From a virus: DNA of 61,600 bases. Below are positions 14,309 to 25,300 of this stretch, in pieces. Under the pieces are notes generated by a model that searched no databases, was not told where the DNA came from, and saw only the letters and a list, made by a program, of their open reading frames with translations. The stretch lies in the IMG/VR virus record IMGVR_UViG_3300037264_002513, positions 1-61,600 of that record; one strand, written 5' to 3'. The position numbers and the translations under genes were made by a program. The stretch's first letter is position 1, and the number at the start of each line of letters is the position of its first letter.

Positions 14309-15544
14309 CTACGCTCCTATCAGGCTGGGGTTCGCTACGGCCTCGGCATCGGCGTGGTCGATGTCGGCGTGATCCGTGTCAGCGTGCGTATTCGCGTGGT
14401 CGGCATCGGAGTGGGCAGAGTCGGTGTGGGGCACAAGGTCGCCGTGCGCGTCAGAGTGGGTGTTCTGATGGTCGATATCTCCATGCGCTTCGTCCTGGTA
14501 CAGCTGGTCTTGGTGCAGCGTATCTGCGTGGGTGTTCGAATGCGCGTCGGTGTGCACGTTCAGGTGGTCGCTGTCGAGGTGCTCCTGGTCCACATGGGTC
14601 ACGTCCCCGTGCGTGTTCTGGTGCAGCGTATCAGTGTGGGTGTTGAGGTGCGGCCAGTTTTCGTGGGATACGTCGTCGTGATCAGTGTAGGTGTCGGACC
14701 AGTCATCATGGGTGTTCAGGTGGTCGCTGTCGAGGTGGCCGACGCCCTGGTTGGTATGCTCGTCCTGGTGACCGGAGTCCTCATGGGAGTCCGTCCAGTC
14801 GGTGTAGTCCGCGTAGTTCCCATGGAGGACATCCTCGTGGATGTTGGTGTGCCCATCGAGGTGATCGGTGTGGTCCGTATAGAGCTTCCCCCCGCCCAGA
14901 TCGATGTAGCCCACGTTCGCCCAGTCTCCGTACGTGTCCTGATGCTCAAACACCGGAGGCGTGTCGGTGTGCGTGTTCGTATGGGTGTCGGTGTGGTCGC
15001 GGTCAGCGTGGGGGACATTGGTGTGCACCGCATCCGTCCACGCGCTATACGTGTCAGCGTGGAGGACGTTGGCATGGCTCTGGTCCTGGTGCTGCGTGTC
15101 GACGTGTTCGGCATCCGTGTGGCTGGCATCACTATGGGCGTCGCTGTAGATGTCTCCATGTTCGATGTCAGCGTGCGCGACGTTTCCATGGGTATTCTCA
15201 TGGACGTTATCTTGATGGTCGACGTTGCCGTGCGCCACATCCTGGTGACCCCAGAACTCCTCGTGGTCGCTCTCCGCCAGCCAGTGCAGCTGCGCGCCCT
15301 CGATCCAGAGGGATCCCGCCGCGCCCGCTGGGGTGCCCAGCGAGGGGCCGTAGGCTCTGTATTCGTTTGAGGCGCTCTCGTTGATCCAGTGGAGGTAGTC
15401 GCCCTCGATCCAGAGGCTCCCCGGGGCCGCCGTCGCGACCGCCGCAGCGACCCATTCCCCAGCCAGTCGCCACTCGATGCGGGAGGCGTCGATGTAGTGG
15501 AGGTTGTTCCCCTCCACCCAAAGGGAGCCGGGGCGTTTCGCCAC
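14309..15544 (-). CDS. His-x-Asp/Asn repeat protein with fibre-like N-terminus, probable substrate of the radical SAM enzyme
   Basis: 411 residues, GTG start directly after the TAA of the previous gene. The N-terminus has three copies of GSLW(I/V)EG-x2-LH(W/Y)I starting at residues 6, 42 and 77, a strand-turn repeat like those at the start of phage fibre proteins. From residue 100 to about 402 it carries roughly fifty His-x-Asp or His-x-Asn motifs every four or five residues (HQDVAHGNVDHQDN, HADTDHADIDHADA), almost free of Cys, Lys and Arg. A non-repeat island around VGYIDLGGGKLYTD breaks the array. Such density of His and Asp suggests a metal-binding or regularly modified solenoid. Placed after a fibre-like gene and before a radical SAM/SPASM maturase, it is most likely a virion surface protein that is modified after translation. 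No described family is recognised. Confidence 0.85.
   Translation of the reverse strand: MAKRPGSLWVEGNNLHYIDASRIEWRLAGEWVAAAVATAAPGSLWIEGDYLHWINESASNEYRAYGPSLGTPAGAAGSLWIEGAQLHWLAESDHEEFWGHQDVAHGNVDHQDNVHENTHGNVAHADIEHGDIYSDAHSDASHTDAEHVDTQHQDQSHANVLHADTYSAWTDAVHTNVPHADRDHTDTHTNTHTDTPPVFEHQDTYGDWANVGYIDLGGGKLYTDHTDHLDGHTNIHEDVLHGNYADYTDWTDSHEDSGHQDEHTNQGVGHLDSDHLNTHDDWSDTYTDHDDVSHENWPHLNTHTDTLHQNTHGDVTHVDQEHLDSDHLNVHTDAHSNTHADTLHQDQLYQDEAHGDIDHQNTHSDAHGDLVPHTDSAHSDADHANTHADTDHADIDHADAEAVANPSLIGA
14339..15247 (-). repeat. Degenerate tandem repeat coding for H-x-(D/N)-x(1-2)
   Basis: The DNA follows a 12- or 15-base rhythm, His codon, variable codon, Asp or Asn codon, then one or two more. Copies differ at the wobble and variable positions, so the motif is kept at the protein level and not by recent DNA copying. 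The array is broken near its middle by a ~20-codon non-repeat island. Confidence 0.85.
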
Positions 15545-16366
15545 TTAGATCTCCGCGTACTTGTCCGCACCAACAGGAATCACAAGGCGGTTGCCCGCGT
15601 TGGACAGCCGCACGATCGGCGACCGCGCAAACTGCGTCGCCGACGTGGCCATCAGCATGTCTCCCGCCGCTTGCCCGACCAACGCCAGGCCCCCGGCGCG
15701 CACGGCCGCGATCTCGACGTTCGTCGGCTGCACCACGAGGCTCGAACTCAAGTCCGCGACGCCCACCAGCCGCCGATACGTGGGCGCGGTCGACGTGATG
15801 GCCCCCACCGTCGCGGAGACATAATACGCCACCCCGGGACTCAGTCCAACAAACCCCGTGACACGCCCTTGGAGCCGAACGGCCCCCGTCGCTGCAGAGG
15901 CGATAGCCGTCGGCGCCAGGCCCACCATCCCCGCCTCGCTCGAGCTCGCCAGCACATCCGCATCGGCACGGTACCACCGCCCCGCCGTCGTGCCGCCCGC
16001 CCCCGCACTGAGATAGACGACATCGCGCGCGGCGATGGCCTCACCGGCAATTCCCTCGATGTCCACGTTCGCGTCCCACGAGGCCGGCGCGATCAGGTTG
16101 TCTTGCGTCCGCAACACCACATCGTTGGCGTTCGCGAAGATGAGCTTGTAGCTGGTCGGGAGCCAGAACATGACGCACCGGCCGGCGGCGTCGCAGATCA
16201 CGGGGTTCGGGTTCGGGATCGTCCCCGCCGCATCTGAGTACGTCGGCAACGCGTTGGCGGGCCAGGTGCCGCCCGCCGACAGCGTGTAGATACGCGCCCC
16301 AGCGATCGTGTTGCCGTTGCTGTCAAGCGCCGTGAACCACGGCGAGGGGGCGACCATGAGCTGCAT
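15545..16366 (-). CDS. Fibre/tailspike-type head-binding protein, 273 aa
   Basis: The first ~100 residues read WFTALDSNGNTIAGARIYTL, PTYSDAAGTIPNPNPVICD, GRCVMFWLPTSYKLIF and NANDVVLRTQDN, a common N-terminal module of podovirus tail fibres and spikes (F-x-x-x-D-x-x-G-x-P-L/I-x-G-a-k-v-y-T-y ... N-P-V-v-l-D-x-x-G-R). The rest is Ala/Gly/Thr-rich beta sequence with GAVRLQGRVTGFVGLSPGVAYYVS, a repeat-type structural fold. The ATG overlaps the stop of the giant gene as TGATG. It may attach the next gene's His-x-Asp protein to the particle, an inference from order. Confidence 0.75.
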   Translation of the reverse strand: MQLMVAPSPWFTALDSNGNTIAGARIYTLSAGGTWPANALPTYSDAAGTIPNPNPVICDAAGRCVMFWLPTSYKLIFANANDVVLRTQDNLIAPASWDANVDIEGIAGEAIAARDVVYLSAGAGGTTAGRWYRADADVLASSSEAGMVGLAPTAIASAATGAVRLQGRVTGFVGLSPGVAYYVSATVGAITSTAPTYRRLVGVADLSSSLVVQPTNVEIAAVRAGGLALVGQAAGDMLMATSATQFARSPIVRLSNAGNRLVIPVGADKYAEI

Positions 16367-19300
16367 CAGCGTCCTCCTTCAGCTGCCGGCTCCGCAGCCC
16401 GCGTAAGCCGGGGTTTCGTCACCCACCCGTGCATCGTCGAGGGCACCTTCACCAGCAACCCCGGGCTGACCGGCGGGTGCCGCTCGGGCAACGACGCCTC
16501 GCCGTTGGCGTAGCGAGCCATGTCGATCACGGCATCGTACAGGCGGTCGTAGATCTCGCGCTTCTCAGCAGGCGTGAGGTCAAACCGCTGGCGCACGAGG
16601 CGGATCTGCTGGGTCACGAGCCGAATCTGAGCATCCGCCCGACGCAGCCCGCTCAATTCCTGCGCGGCCTTGGCGTTCTTGGTGAGAAGGGCTTGTGCCT
16701 TGGGAATCTGGCCCTCCCGCACATACCGATTGACCATGCGCGAGTACTGCTCGAGCGACGCCTTCCGCTGCCGGAACCGTTCCAGGCTGGTCGCCTGTCC
16801 CGTCGCCTTCTGCCCGACAAACGCGCCGATGCCAGGCACGTCACGGAGCCCGCGCGAGGCCGACGGCGGCGCCCAGCCCGCCTTTTCCTCCGCCTTCGAG
16901 ACGAGGCTGGAGATGAATTGGCCGGTCGCCGAGGTGTAGCCGTAGATGATGTGGTCGAGCATCGCCGGCGCCAACCCGATGGCCGGTCCAACCTGCTTCG
17001 AGAATGTCGAGGTCCACTGTGAGTACTGCTGCTCCAGCGGGAGGTCGAGGTCGAACGGGCTGACAATCGGCCGCTTGCGGAACGTGTCGTAGTTCGCCGC
17101 CGCTTCCAGCACCGGCAAGACGGCTGTTGGAGCCAGCGCCAGGAACGCCTTGAGGAGGTCCGCGTCGCCGACGCCGGCAAACGGCAACCGCTGGATCGCT
17201 TCGGGGTCGTTGTCGACCGCCCAATCCAGGTAGGTTTCGAGCACGTTGCCGATATCGCCCACATCGAAGGGTCGAGGGATGCGGACCCACCCGCCTCGCC
17301 CATTCGGGATGTGCCAGAAGGCCGCGCGCTCCCATCCCGCCAGCTCGCGGTATTCGGGATCTTCGCGGTTCAGGAGCCACAACAACAGCCCCGGCAGGAG
17401 CCCATAGAGGAACGCCTTGAAGGCGTAGGCCGCGCGCTTGTCGGGGTCGCCCAACTCGGTGGCGATGCGCGTCCACCCGCCGATCCTCGCGCCGAGGAAG
17501 GCTTCGTAGCGGTTGTAGCGCCGCACGACAGACCCCATCTTGGCGAAGTCCTGCGTGGACTCACGCGCGGTAAACGCGGCGCGGGCTTCCCGCTCGGCCC
17601 CACCGATGCCCTGCGCGGCCAGCTTCTTCTCGGTTTCGCGGAAAGCCTGGAGGCGCGTGGCGTTGTCGCTCAGCTCGGCCAGGGCCCGCAGCCCCTCGAA
17701 CGGATTGAACACGGTCTTGTCGAGGGTGCGGCGGAGGCGGCCGTGCTGGAACTTCTTGATTTCGTTCTTCGCGTAGTCCCGGTCGACCGCAACGATGCTC
17801 GCCTGGGCCGCCTTTGCGGCACGGAACCGCTGCCAGGACTCATCGTTCTTGATGATCAGGCCCGCCGCCGCCAGCGTCTTCAGGAACGAGTGATGATAGG
17901 CGGCCTTCGTTTTGGCGTCGATGGTGTCGCGGATCGGGTTCCGCATCGCGAAGGACAGCGTTGAGGTCGCCGCGCGGCGCAGCAACGATGCCGCGCCCAC
18001 CGCGAACTTGGTGATCCAGTTCCGCGGCTGCTGCGGCTGCGCGTTGACGAGCAGCTCCCAGATCGCGTCATCGTGGACTTCGTACCATTCCCGCTTGCCG
18101 TCACGCAGGACCGTCACAATACGGGCGTCGCCCTGCGCGATGATAGCCGGCGTGAACACCGTGACCAGCGCATCGAACTCGATGTCGTTGGGAATCTCCT
18201 CGCCGACCGTAACCCCGTTCGCCGCGAGCACCGCGAGGATGGCCGACCGGACCCGATCCAGGTTGAACCGCGTCGCCACCTGTTTCATGCTGACCCGCTC
18301 GAGGAAGCGCGCGCCGCCCTCGTCGTGGATCAGGTCCACCAGTTTCAGCCTGGCGGTGTTTTCCTCGACCGTCCGCACGAAGGTAAACGTGTTCTTGATG
18401 GAGGTCACGATCGGGTCGACGATCCGGCGGGCGCTACCCGTGCGGGCCTTGATGGCCTGCGGCGTGTTCTGCTTCTTCGTCCCAGGCCCCCGGAAGGCCG
18501 CGTCGGCCGCGTCCATGACCCGCTCCCACGGCACGTAGCGGGTATTGCGCGCCCGCATCGCTTCCGCCGAGTCACGCGACAGGTAGTCGTGCTCCACCGC
18601 CCACTGGAGCAGCGTGTCCCAGTAGGCCGTCACCCGCTCGGCCGCGGTGACGAATCGCTCCGGCACCTCGGCCGCCATTGCAGCCTCGACCGTCGATGGT
18701 CGGATCCCCGTCTCGAGGCCCTGTTCGTGGTACTCCTGCGCACGGCGCGCCACGAGATAGGCCACGAACGGTCTGTAGTCCTTTCGGTTGAGCACCTCCC
18801 TGACGGCCGTGAGGAACCCCGGCCCCATGATGGTGCCGTCCGCGCGCCGAATATGGTCTTCGAGAAAGGTTTGCGCCTCGCCCGAAGTGCCGGCCAACGT
18901 GCGGAACGCCACGTAGGCGCTGCTGCCGTAGTCCTTGACCGGCAACCCCTTCTCCATCGCCTGTTCCACGCGCAGGATCGGCAGGTTGTCGTCGTTCAGC
19001 GCGTCGTTGAGCTTCTGGAGGGCATCCCTGGGGTCTGACGTGGTGCCCAGCACCCAGTCGCGGAAGCGGCTCCACCGGCCAGGCTCGCCGTTCCAGTCGA
19101 TGCGCTCCTCGAGCTCCTGTTCCGGCGTCATCGCCAGAAGGCCCTGAATCTGGGCCTGCTGCTCGCGGAAGAAGGCCCCGAGGGCCTTGTCCGAGTTGAG
19201 ATACGCCTCGAACAGGGCGGTAAACGCCGGGGCCTGCGTCGCCGCGGCCTCGGGCTCGGTGAACCAGAGGCGGAGGTATTCGGCCGCGCCTTCCTTCCGC

Positions 19301-22300
19301 TTGTACTGGCGGTCTTTCAGCTTGCTCGGCGGCGTCGTCACCTCGCCGAGGGCTTCGAGCTCGACGGCCACCGCCCGGTTGGCGCCCGCGGCGCGCGCCG
19401 GCCGGATCTGCATCACGGCCTTGTCGACGTGGTGTCCCAGCTCGTGCAGGATGACCTGGAGATCCTTCGACACCTTCGTACGAATCGCCCACACATCCGG
19501 CTTGTAGATGCCGCCGGCGCGCTGCTGGAACCGCCGCACGCTCATGGGCACGTCGGCAAAGAACTTCTGGAACGCGGCCAGGATCTCGTCCCGGTTCATC
19601 TGGGGCCCCGCCGGCCCGGGGGCGGAGGCACGCGTCGGCAACGCTGACCGGGCTGGCAAGGGCATCATGTGGCGCCGCGGGGCCCCGCCGCCCATCGGCA
19701 TCGCGTCCTCGTCGTCCTCGTCGCTCGGGGGTTCCTCGGCTGCTGGCTCCCGACCCGGCGTCTCAGGCGCTTCGTCCTGCCCAACCGACACGCGCAGCCG
19801 GCGCACCTCAGCCTCCAGGGCCTCGAGCTCCGCATCTTGGCCGAACTGCTTACCGAGCACTTCGAGGTGGCCCTTACGGTCCTCAGCCCACTGCGCCAGG
19901 CTCTTGCGGGAGAACCCGCCGAGCTTCTCCAGGGCCTCTCGCTTGGTGTGCGCGTCGAGGCTCCGGCGGTAGTCGGGCGGCACCTTCTCATCCCACTCGG
20001 GCAGCGAGGCGAACGGCAGCACCGTGCGGAGCGGCCCCCGGCGCTTCTCGCCGATCGTCGTGTCGTTCGAGAGGAACAGCTGCGGCGCCTGGATCTGAAT
20101 CCGGTCGGTGGTCGGTTCGCCGTTGACGACCTTGAACTCGTCGCGGCCGTAGGCCTGGATGACCAGCACATAGGGGCCGACGCGGCCCACGACCACGGGA
20201 TCGCTTCGATAGCTGGCGTAGCCGCTCTGCAGGATCGCCTCGAGCTTGGCCTGGAACGCCTTGCGCGCGTCCGTATCCTTCAGGTCGAAGGTCAGCGGCG
20301 TGTCCAGTTCCTCTAGGTAGAACCGTGACGGGTTGTGCGTGATGATGGCCGTCGGCTTCTTGGCCCACTCGTCCAGCACCGCGAGGTCCGCGTCGTTCTG
20401 CGCGATGCGCTCCTCGTCGCGCTTGGCCTCGGCGTCGCCGGAGTCGATCGCCCGACGGGCCTTGCGCTGCCGCTGCAGAAAGTTGACCCGCCGGCCGCGA
20501 AGCGACCTCAGCTCCCGGTCCTTGTGGACGAGCGTGAGGGCGTCGGGATTGCCGCTCGCCAGCGCCGCGGCCGTCTTCTGATCCATCTGCGCCGGGTCGA
20601 GGTCTTCCATGCTGTCGAGCTCGCCGCGATAGAACTTCGTCAGAAAGTCCTGTTTGGTGGCCAGAAGGCCCCAGCGGTATTCCTCGAACGAGCCCTTCGT
20701 GACGTACCGGACGATCTCGACCTCCTTGTTGGTGTTGCCCTGCCGGATGCCCCGCGCTTCCTGCTGCTCCAGCCAGTCTGGCCGCCAGGGCGCGTCGAGC
20801 TCATGCACCGCCACCACGCGGGTCTGCACGTTCATGCCCGTGCCCATCTTGGCGCCCGTGCCGATGAGCACCCGGACGCGACCTTCGCGCACCGCCCGGA
20901 AGAGCCGGATCTTGTCGCCTGGCTCGGGCGCCTGGTGAATGAACGCGATTTCCTGGGGCTTGATGCCCTTGGCGATGAGCTTCCGTTTCAGATCCTTGTA
21001 GAGGTCACGGCCGGTTTCGAGCGAGGCGACGGCGTCGAGCACGGTCTGTTCCTCTTCCTCGTCCGTCACGATCTCGCCCTGATCCTCGTCGACTACCATC
21101 TTGTCGGCGTCGTCGAACGCCTCGACTCTTTGCCCTCCGAGGTTGAGCGGTTCCACCGTGCGCGGAGCCCCGGCGTTGAGGAAGACGAGCTGCGTGCCCA
21201 GGTCGTCCTGGGACGCCCGGTAGATGTCCGCGATCTTGTCAGCCGCCGCCACCAGCCGGCCCTGCGGGTTCTCCGGCGCCTCCGGGTCAATGAGGCGCAT
21301 GTCGATCGCTTCGAGGCTGGCCTGCGTGTAGATCTTGAGGTGGTTGTCGTCCTTCGGGTCGACCTTCCCACCCTTCAGGGCCTCCAGGCGATCCCGAATC
21401 TCGGCCATGAACTCTTCGTGTCCGGGCGGCGGGGGCGTGGTGATGACCGTCGGGCGGCCGTTCTTGATCGCCGGCAGCGTCACCACGGGCGTCCCGTCGG
21501 GGTTCTTCGCCTCAATGAGTTGCTGCGTCGTGAAGACATCCGCGAAGCGCCAGAAGAGGCCCGTGAGCTCGCGCAGGTTCACCCAGTACCGCAACCGTGT
21601 CCGCTCCTTGTAGCCGCCCCCCGGCTTCGGCTCGCTCTCCGGCGCGGCCACCGCGAAGGCATTGGCCCAGGCGTCGAACCCGGCCATCCCGACATCAGCG
21701 AGCTGCGGTTGCGCGAGATAGCGGAAGACGGTGTAGACCTCGCTCATGGTGTTCGTGACCGGCGTGCCCGTCATGAACACGAGATTACGACTCTTCGACT
21801 GCTCGTTCAGGTAGCGGGCCTTCAAGAACATATCCATCGACCGTGCGGCGTCGCTGCCCTTGAGCCCGACGATGTCGTTCTTCCCGGTCGAGAAGTAGAG
21901 GTTCTTGAACATGTGGGCTTCGTCGACAATCAGCCCATCCACGCCGAGCTCCTCGAAGGTGACCGGCGAGCTCTTCTTCTGCTGGTCGAGGCGCTTCCGC
22001 AGCCGCGCCCGCAGATTCAGGATGGCGCGGACGATGTCCTTCACGCTGGCCGTCGTGCCACGCCCGAACAGCCCTTTCTTCCCAGCCTCCTTCGCGTCGA
22101 CCTGATCCTTGAAGTCCTCCCGCGACACGTCCGCCTGTTCGGCGCCGTTGGCGATGAGTTCGTCTTCCTGCTGCTGAATGAACGCCTTGAGCGTCGCCAG
22201 CTTGACGGAAATCCGCAGGTACTGTGACTGCGCCATCACGATCGCGTCCCAGTCCTGGTTGGTGATACGGGCGATGAGCTCCTGGCGCCGGTCTTTCTGG

Positions 22301-25300
22301 AAATCGCTCTCATCGGGCACCAGCACGCGGGCGCCGGGGTAGACGTACTGGAAGTCTGCCCGCCACTGTTCAACCAGGTGGTTCGGGACCACGATCATCG
22401 GCTTGCGGGCGAGCCCGAGGCGCTTCCATTCTCCGGCAATCGCGATGCCGGCGAACGTCTTGCCGGCGCCCACCGCGTGGGCGATCATCGTGTTTCCGCC
22501 CTGGAGCGTGCGCCAGACCACGTTCTTCTGCCACGGGTGCCACCGCAGCTCGGGGTTGGCCCCGACGATCAGTATCCGCGAGCCGTCGAACTTCCTGGGC
22601 ACCTCGCGATTCAGCAGGGCGTTGTAGATGTTCGTCAGCGTCTCGGCGGCCTTGTCGTTGTTCTTCCACCACAAGGCCCACTGTTCGCGGAGCTGCTTCA
22701 AGGACTCCCGGTACTGGTCGGTTTTCTCCTGGCTGAAGATCTTGATCGTCTCGCCATCGACCTTTTCCTCGTTGTAGATGCGCGGGAGCCTGTTGTTCAA
22801 CGCCTCGTAGGCCCACTCGACGAAGTTCGTCCCTTCGGGCATGAACTCATGCGTCCCCCCGAAGCCGTCGACGTGGAACTCCGTCCGATGCTCGTTGTTC
22901 GAGAGCTTCACGGTGAGGCTGCTCGTGTTTCCCACGGCACGCAAGAAGGACTCATAGATGTCGTCGGGCACCCACGTCGCCCCGAACGGCGCCTCGAAGG
23001 TTTCCGGCGTCTTCGGCGCCGGCTGGACCTTCTCTAGGGCCTCGACGTTCGGCTTGAACGCGGGGTCGAGCTCGGCCGCGAACTGCGCCTGCTCCAGCTT
23101 CGTAACCACGTCCCCGGAGAGATATTCCTCGCGCGTGACCCAGACCTTCGTTTTCGGCTCGAAGAAGAGCTCGCCGGTGAGGCCCTTGGTCACGGCATCG
23201 GGCGTGCTCTCGAGCAAGCCGGCCATGTATTCGAGGTCGACGTGCCCCTTCCAGGCCAGGCTTTGCACGAGGGCGTCTTGTGGCGAGGCGGCCTTCGTGG
23301 GCTCCTCGACCTTGTCCACGACGCGCTTCGAGAAGATGTCGGCGAGGCCGATGAAGTCGACGACGCGCTTCTTCCGCCCGCTGGCGTCCTTCTCGCTGTA
23401 GGTTTCCGTGACCTCCAGCGTGATGATGCGCGACGCGTTCGGGTCGGCCTTGATCGCCCGCTTGTTCTCGGTCAGCGCGATACGCCCGAACCCGGCCACG
23501 AACGCCTCGTAGGTCTTGCGGAGCTCGGCCTGCGCGGCCTTCAGCGTGGCATCGTCCTGTCCGGTGGTCATCGCGTCGAGGACGACCTGGTAGGCGTCGC
23601 GCAGCGGGATGAACGCCTTGACGCGCGCAGCGGTCTTGCCGGTCAGCGGCACCCGCTCGGTCGTCCCGTTGTTGTAGACGGCGATGTGCTTACCGTCCAT
23701 GACGTAGGAGCCGTTCTTCGAGTCGAGCGGAACGTCCTTCGCGAACTTCCGCCGGTCAGGCCGCAGCGTGGCCTTGTAGGTGTTCTTCGGGAAGCTGTCC
23801 ACGACGCGCGCCAGGTCGTCAGGCGTCATCACCCCGGTGACGTTGTAGCCGGTCGCGCGGTAGTTCATCTTCCCGCTGCGGTCCTCCTCGCCAAGGATGT
23901 TCTCAGGATGCGCGACGAAGTACTCGTTCGTGTGGATGAACTCGTCGCGGCCTTTGTCCTCGTTCCACTCCTTACCCAGATCCTCGCGCTTGACCGACTC
24001 GATCCACCCCGGGATGCCCTGCGCGAGCGTGGCGCCAGGCTCCTTCTTCTGGAGCACGATCACGTCCGTCACGACCTCGGTGCCCGCGGTTGTCTTGAAC
24101 GCGGACGAGGGCATCCTGAACGCGCCCAGGAAATGCGCGCGGTCAGCGATGTAGGCTCGTACGGAGTCGTTCTGGCTATCCATCGTGTAGCGCGACGTGA
24201 CGAAGATCACGAGCCCGCCAGGTCGAACGGCGTCAAGAGCCTTGCCGAAGTAGTAGTTGTGAATCGACCGCGTCATCAGCGCGCGCGCGGGCGACACGAA
24301 GGCCGGGTCGAACACCTCAACCTTGCCGAACGGCACGTTCGAGATCACGAAGTCGTAGAACTCGTCGGGCACGCGGGCCTCTTCCAGGGGGCTGGCCTGG
24401 ACGATGGCGCCCTGGTAGAGCTGCTGCGCGATGGCCGCGGCGACCGGCTCCTTGTCGACGCCGAAGAGGACCGTCCGCGGGTGTTCCACGATGGCGGGCG
24501 GCATGGTCCCGAAGAAGTGGCCGGTCCCGATGGCCGGCTCGAGGATGCGCCCGCCCTTGAACCCCAACCGCTCGGCCAGGCTCCACAGCGCCCGCGGAAT
24601 GTCGGAGAACGAGTAGTGCGCGTTGATGACCGATTCGCCGAGATCCTTGAGCTCCGCTGGCGTGAGCAGCCGTTCGAGCTCTTCGCGGGCCTTGCCGAGC
24701 CGGGGGTCTTTCCCGGCAAGGTCGGCCGCCTTCTTCGAGGCGACGACCGGGGCGAGGTTGGTGTGCCCCCAGCCGATGTACTTGGCGAGGACGGCCTGCT
24801 CGTCGGCGGTCGCGGGGCGCTTCTGCGCGTCGAGTTGCTTGAGCAACCGGAGCGCCGCCATGTTGTTTTCGAGTTTGCCGATCCAGCTTCCGCCGGTGGT
24901 CAGCTCTTCGACATCGCTGATACGGAAGTGCTTGGGCCGCTCGCCGCGCGCGTGGGCGGTGACCACGTTCGGATCGTCGACATCGTCGGCGGTGTCCACA
25001 TCGCTGGCATCACCAGCTCGCTCACCTGGGCTGGGCTGGCGCCCTCCCCCAACATCAGCGCCTCCTCGCCGAGGGCCGCGTCGACCGCCTCGCGGACGGC
25101 CTGCTCCACCTTCAGCTTGCCCTCCGGCTGCTGGTGCAGCTTCCGCAGCGGCGGGCTGTTCGCCAGCCACACCTTCAGCACCTTCAGCTCGAGGCCCTCC
25201 AGGGGGTTGACCGGTGACACCGGCTTCGACGGCTGGCCTTCCTCGTACACCCGCTCCCGTGGTAGACGCTGCATCGGTGCCTTCTTCCTGTACTGTCGGC

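Noticed and set aside
14339-15247. Possible CRISPR or non-coding repeat array
   Set aside because: The repeats are in frame with one open reading frame, 12-15 bases long and degenerate at silent positions; there are no unique spacers of constant length.
13784-15370. 528-codon plus-strand frame rich in Val, Arg and Gly
   Set aside because: It mirrors the His-x-Asp array and the radical SAM gene on the other strand; the periodic valines are the complement of the His/Asp codons.
20335-22227. 630-codon plus-strand frame
   Set aside because: Antisense shadow of the helicase part of the giant gene, with no domain motif.
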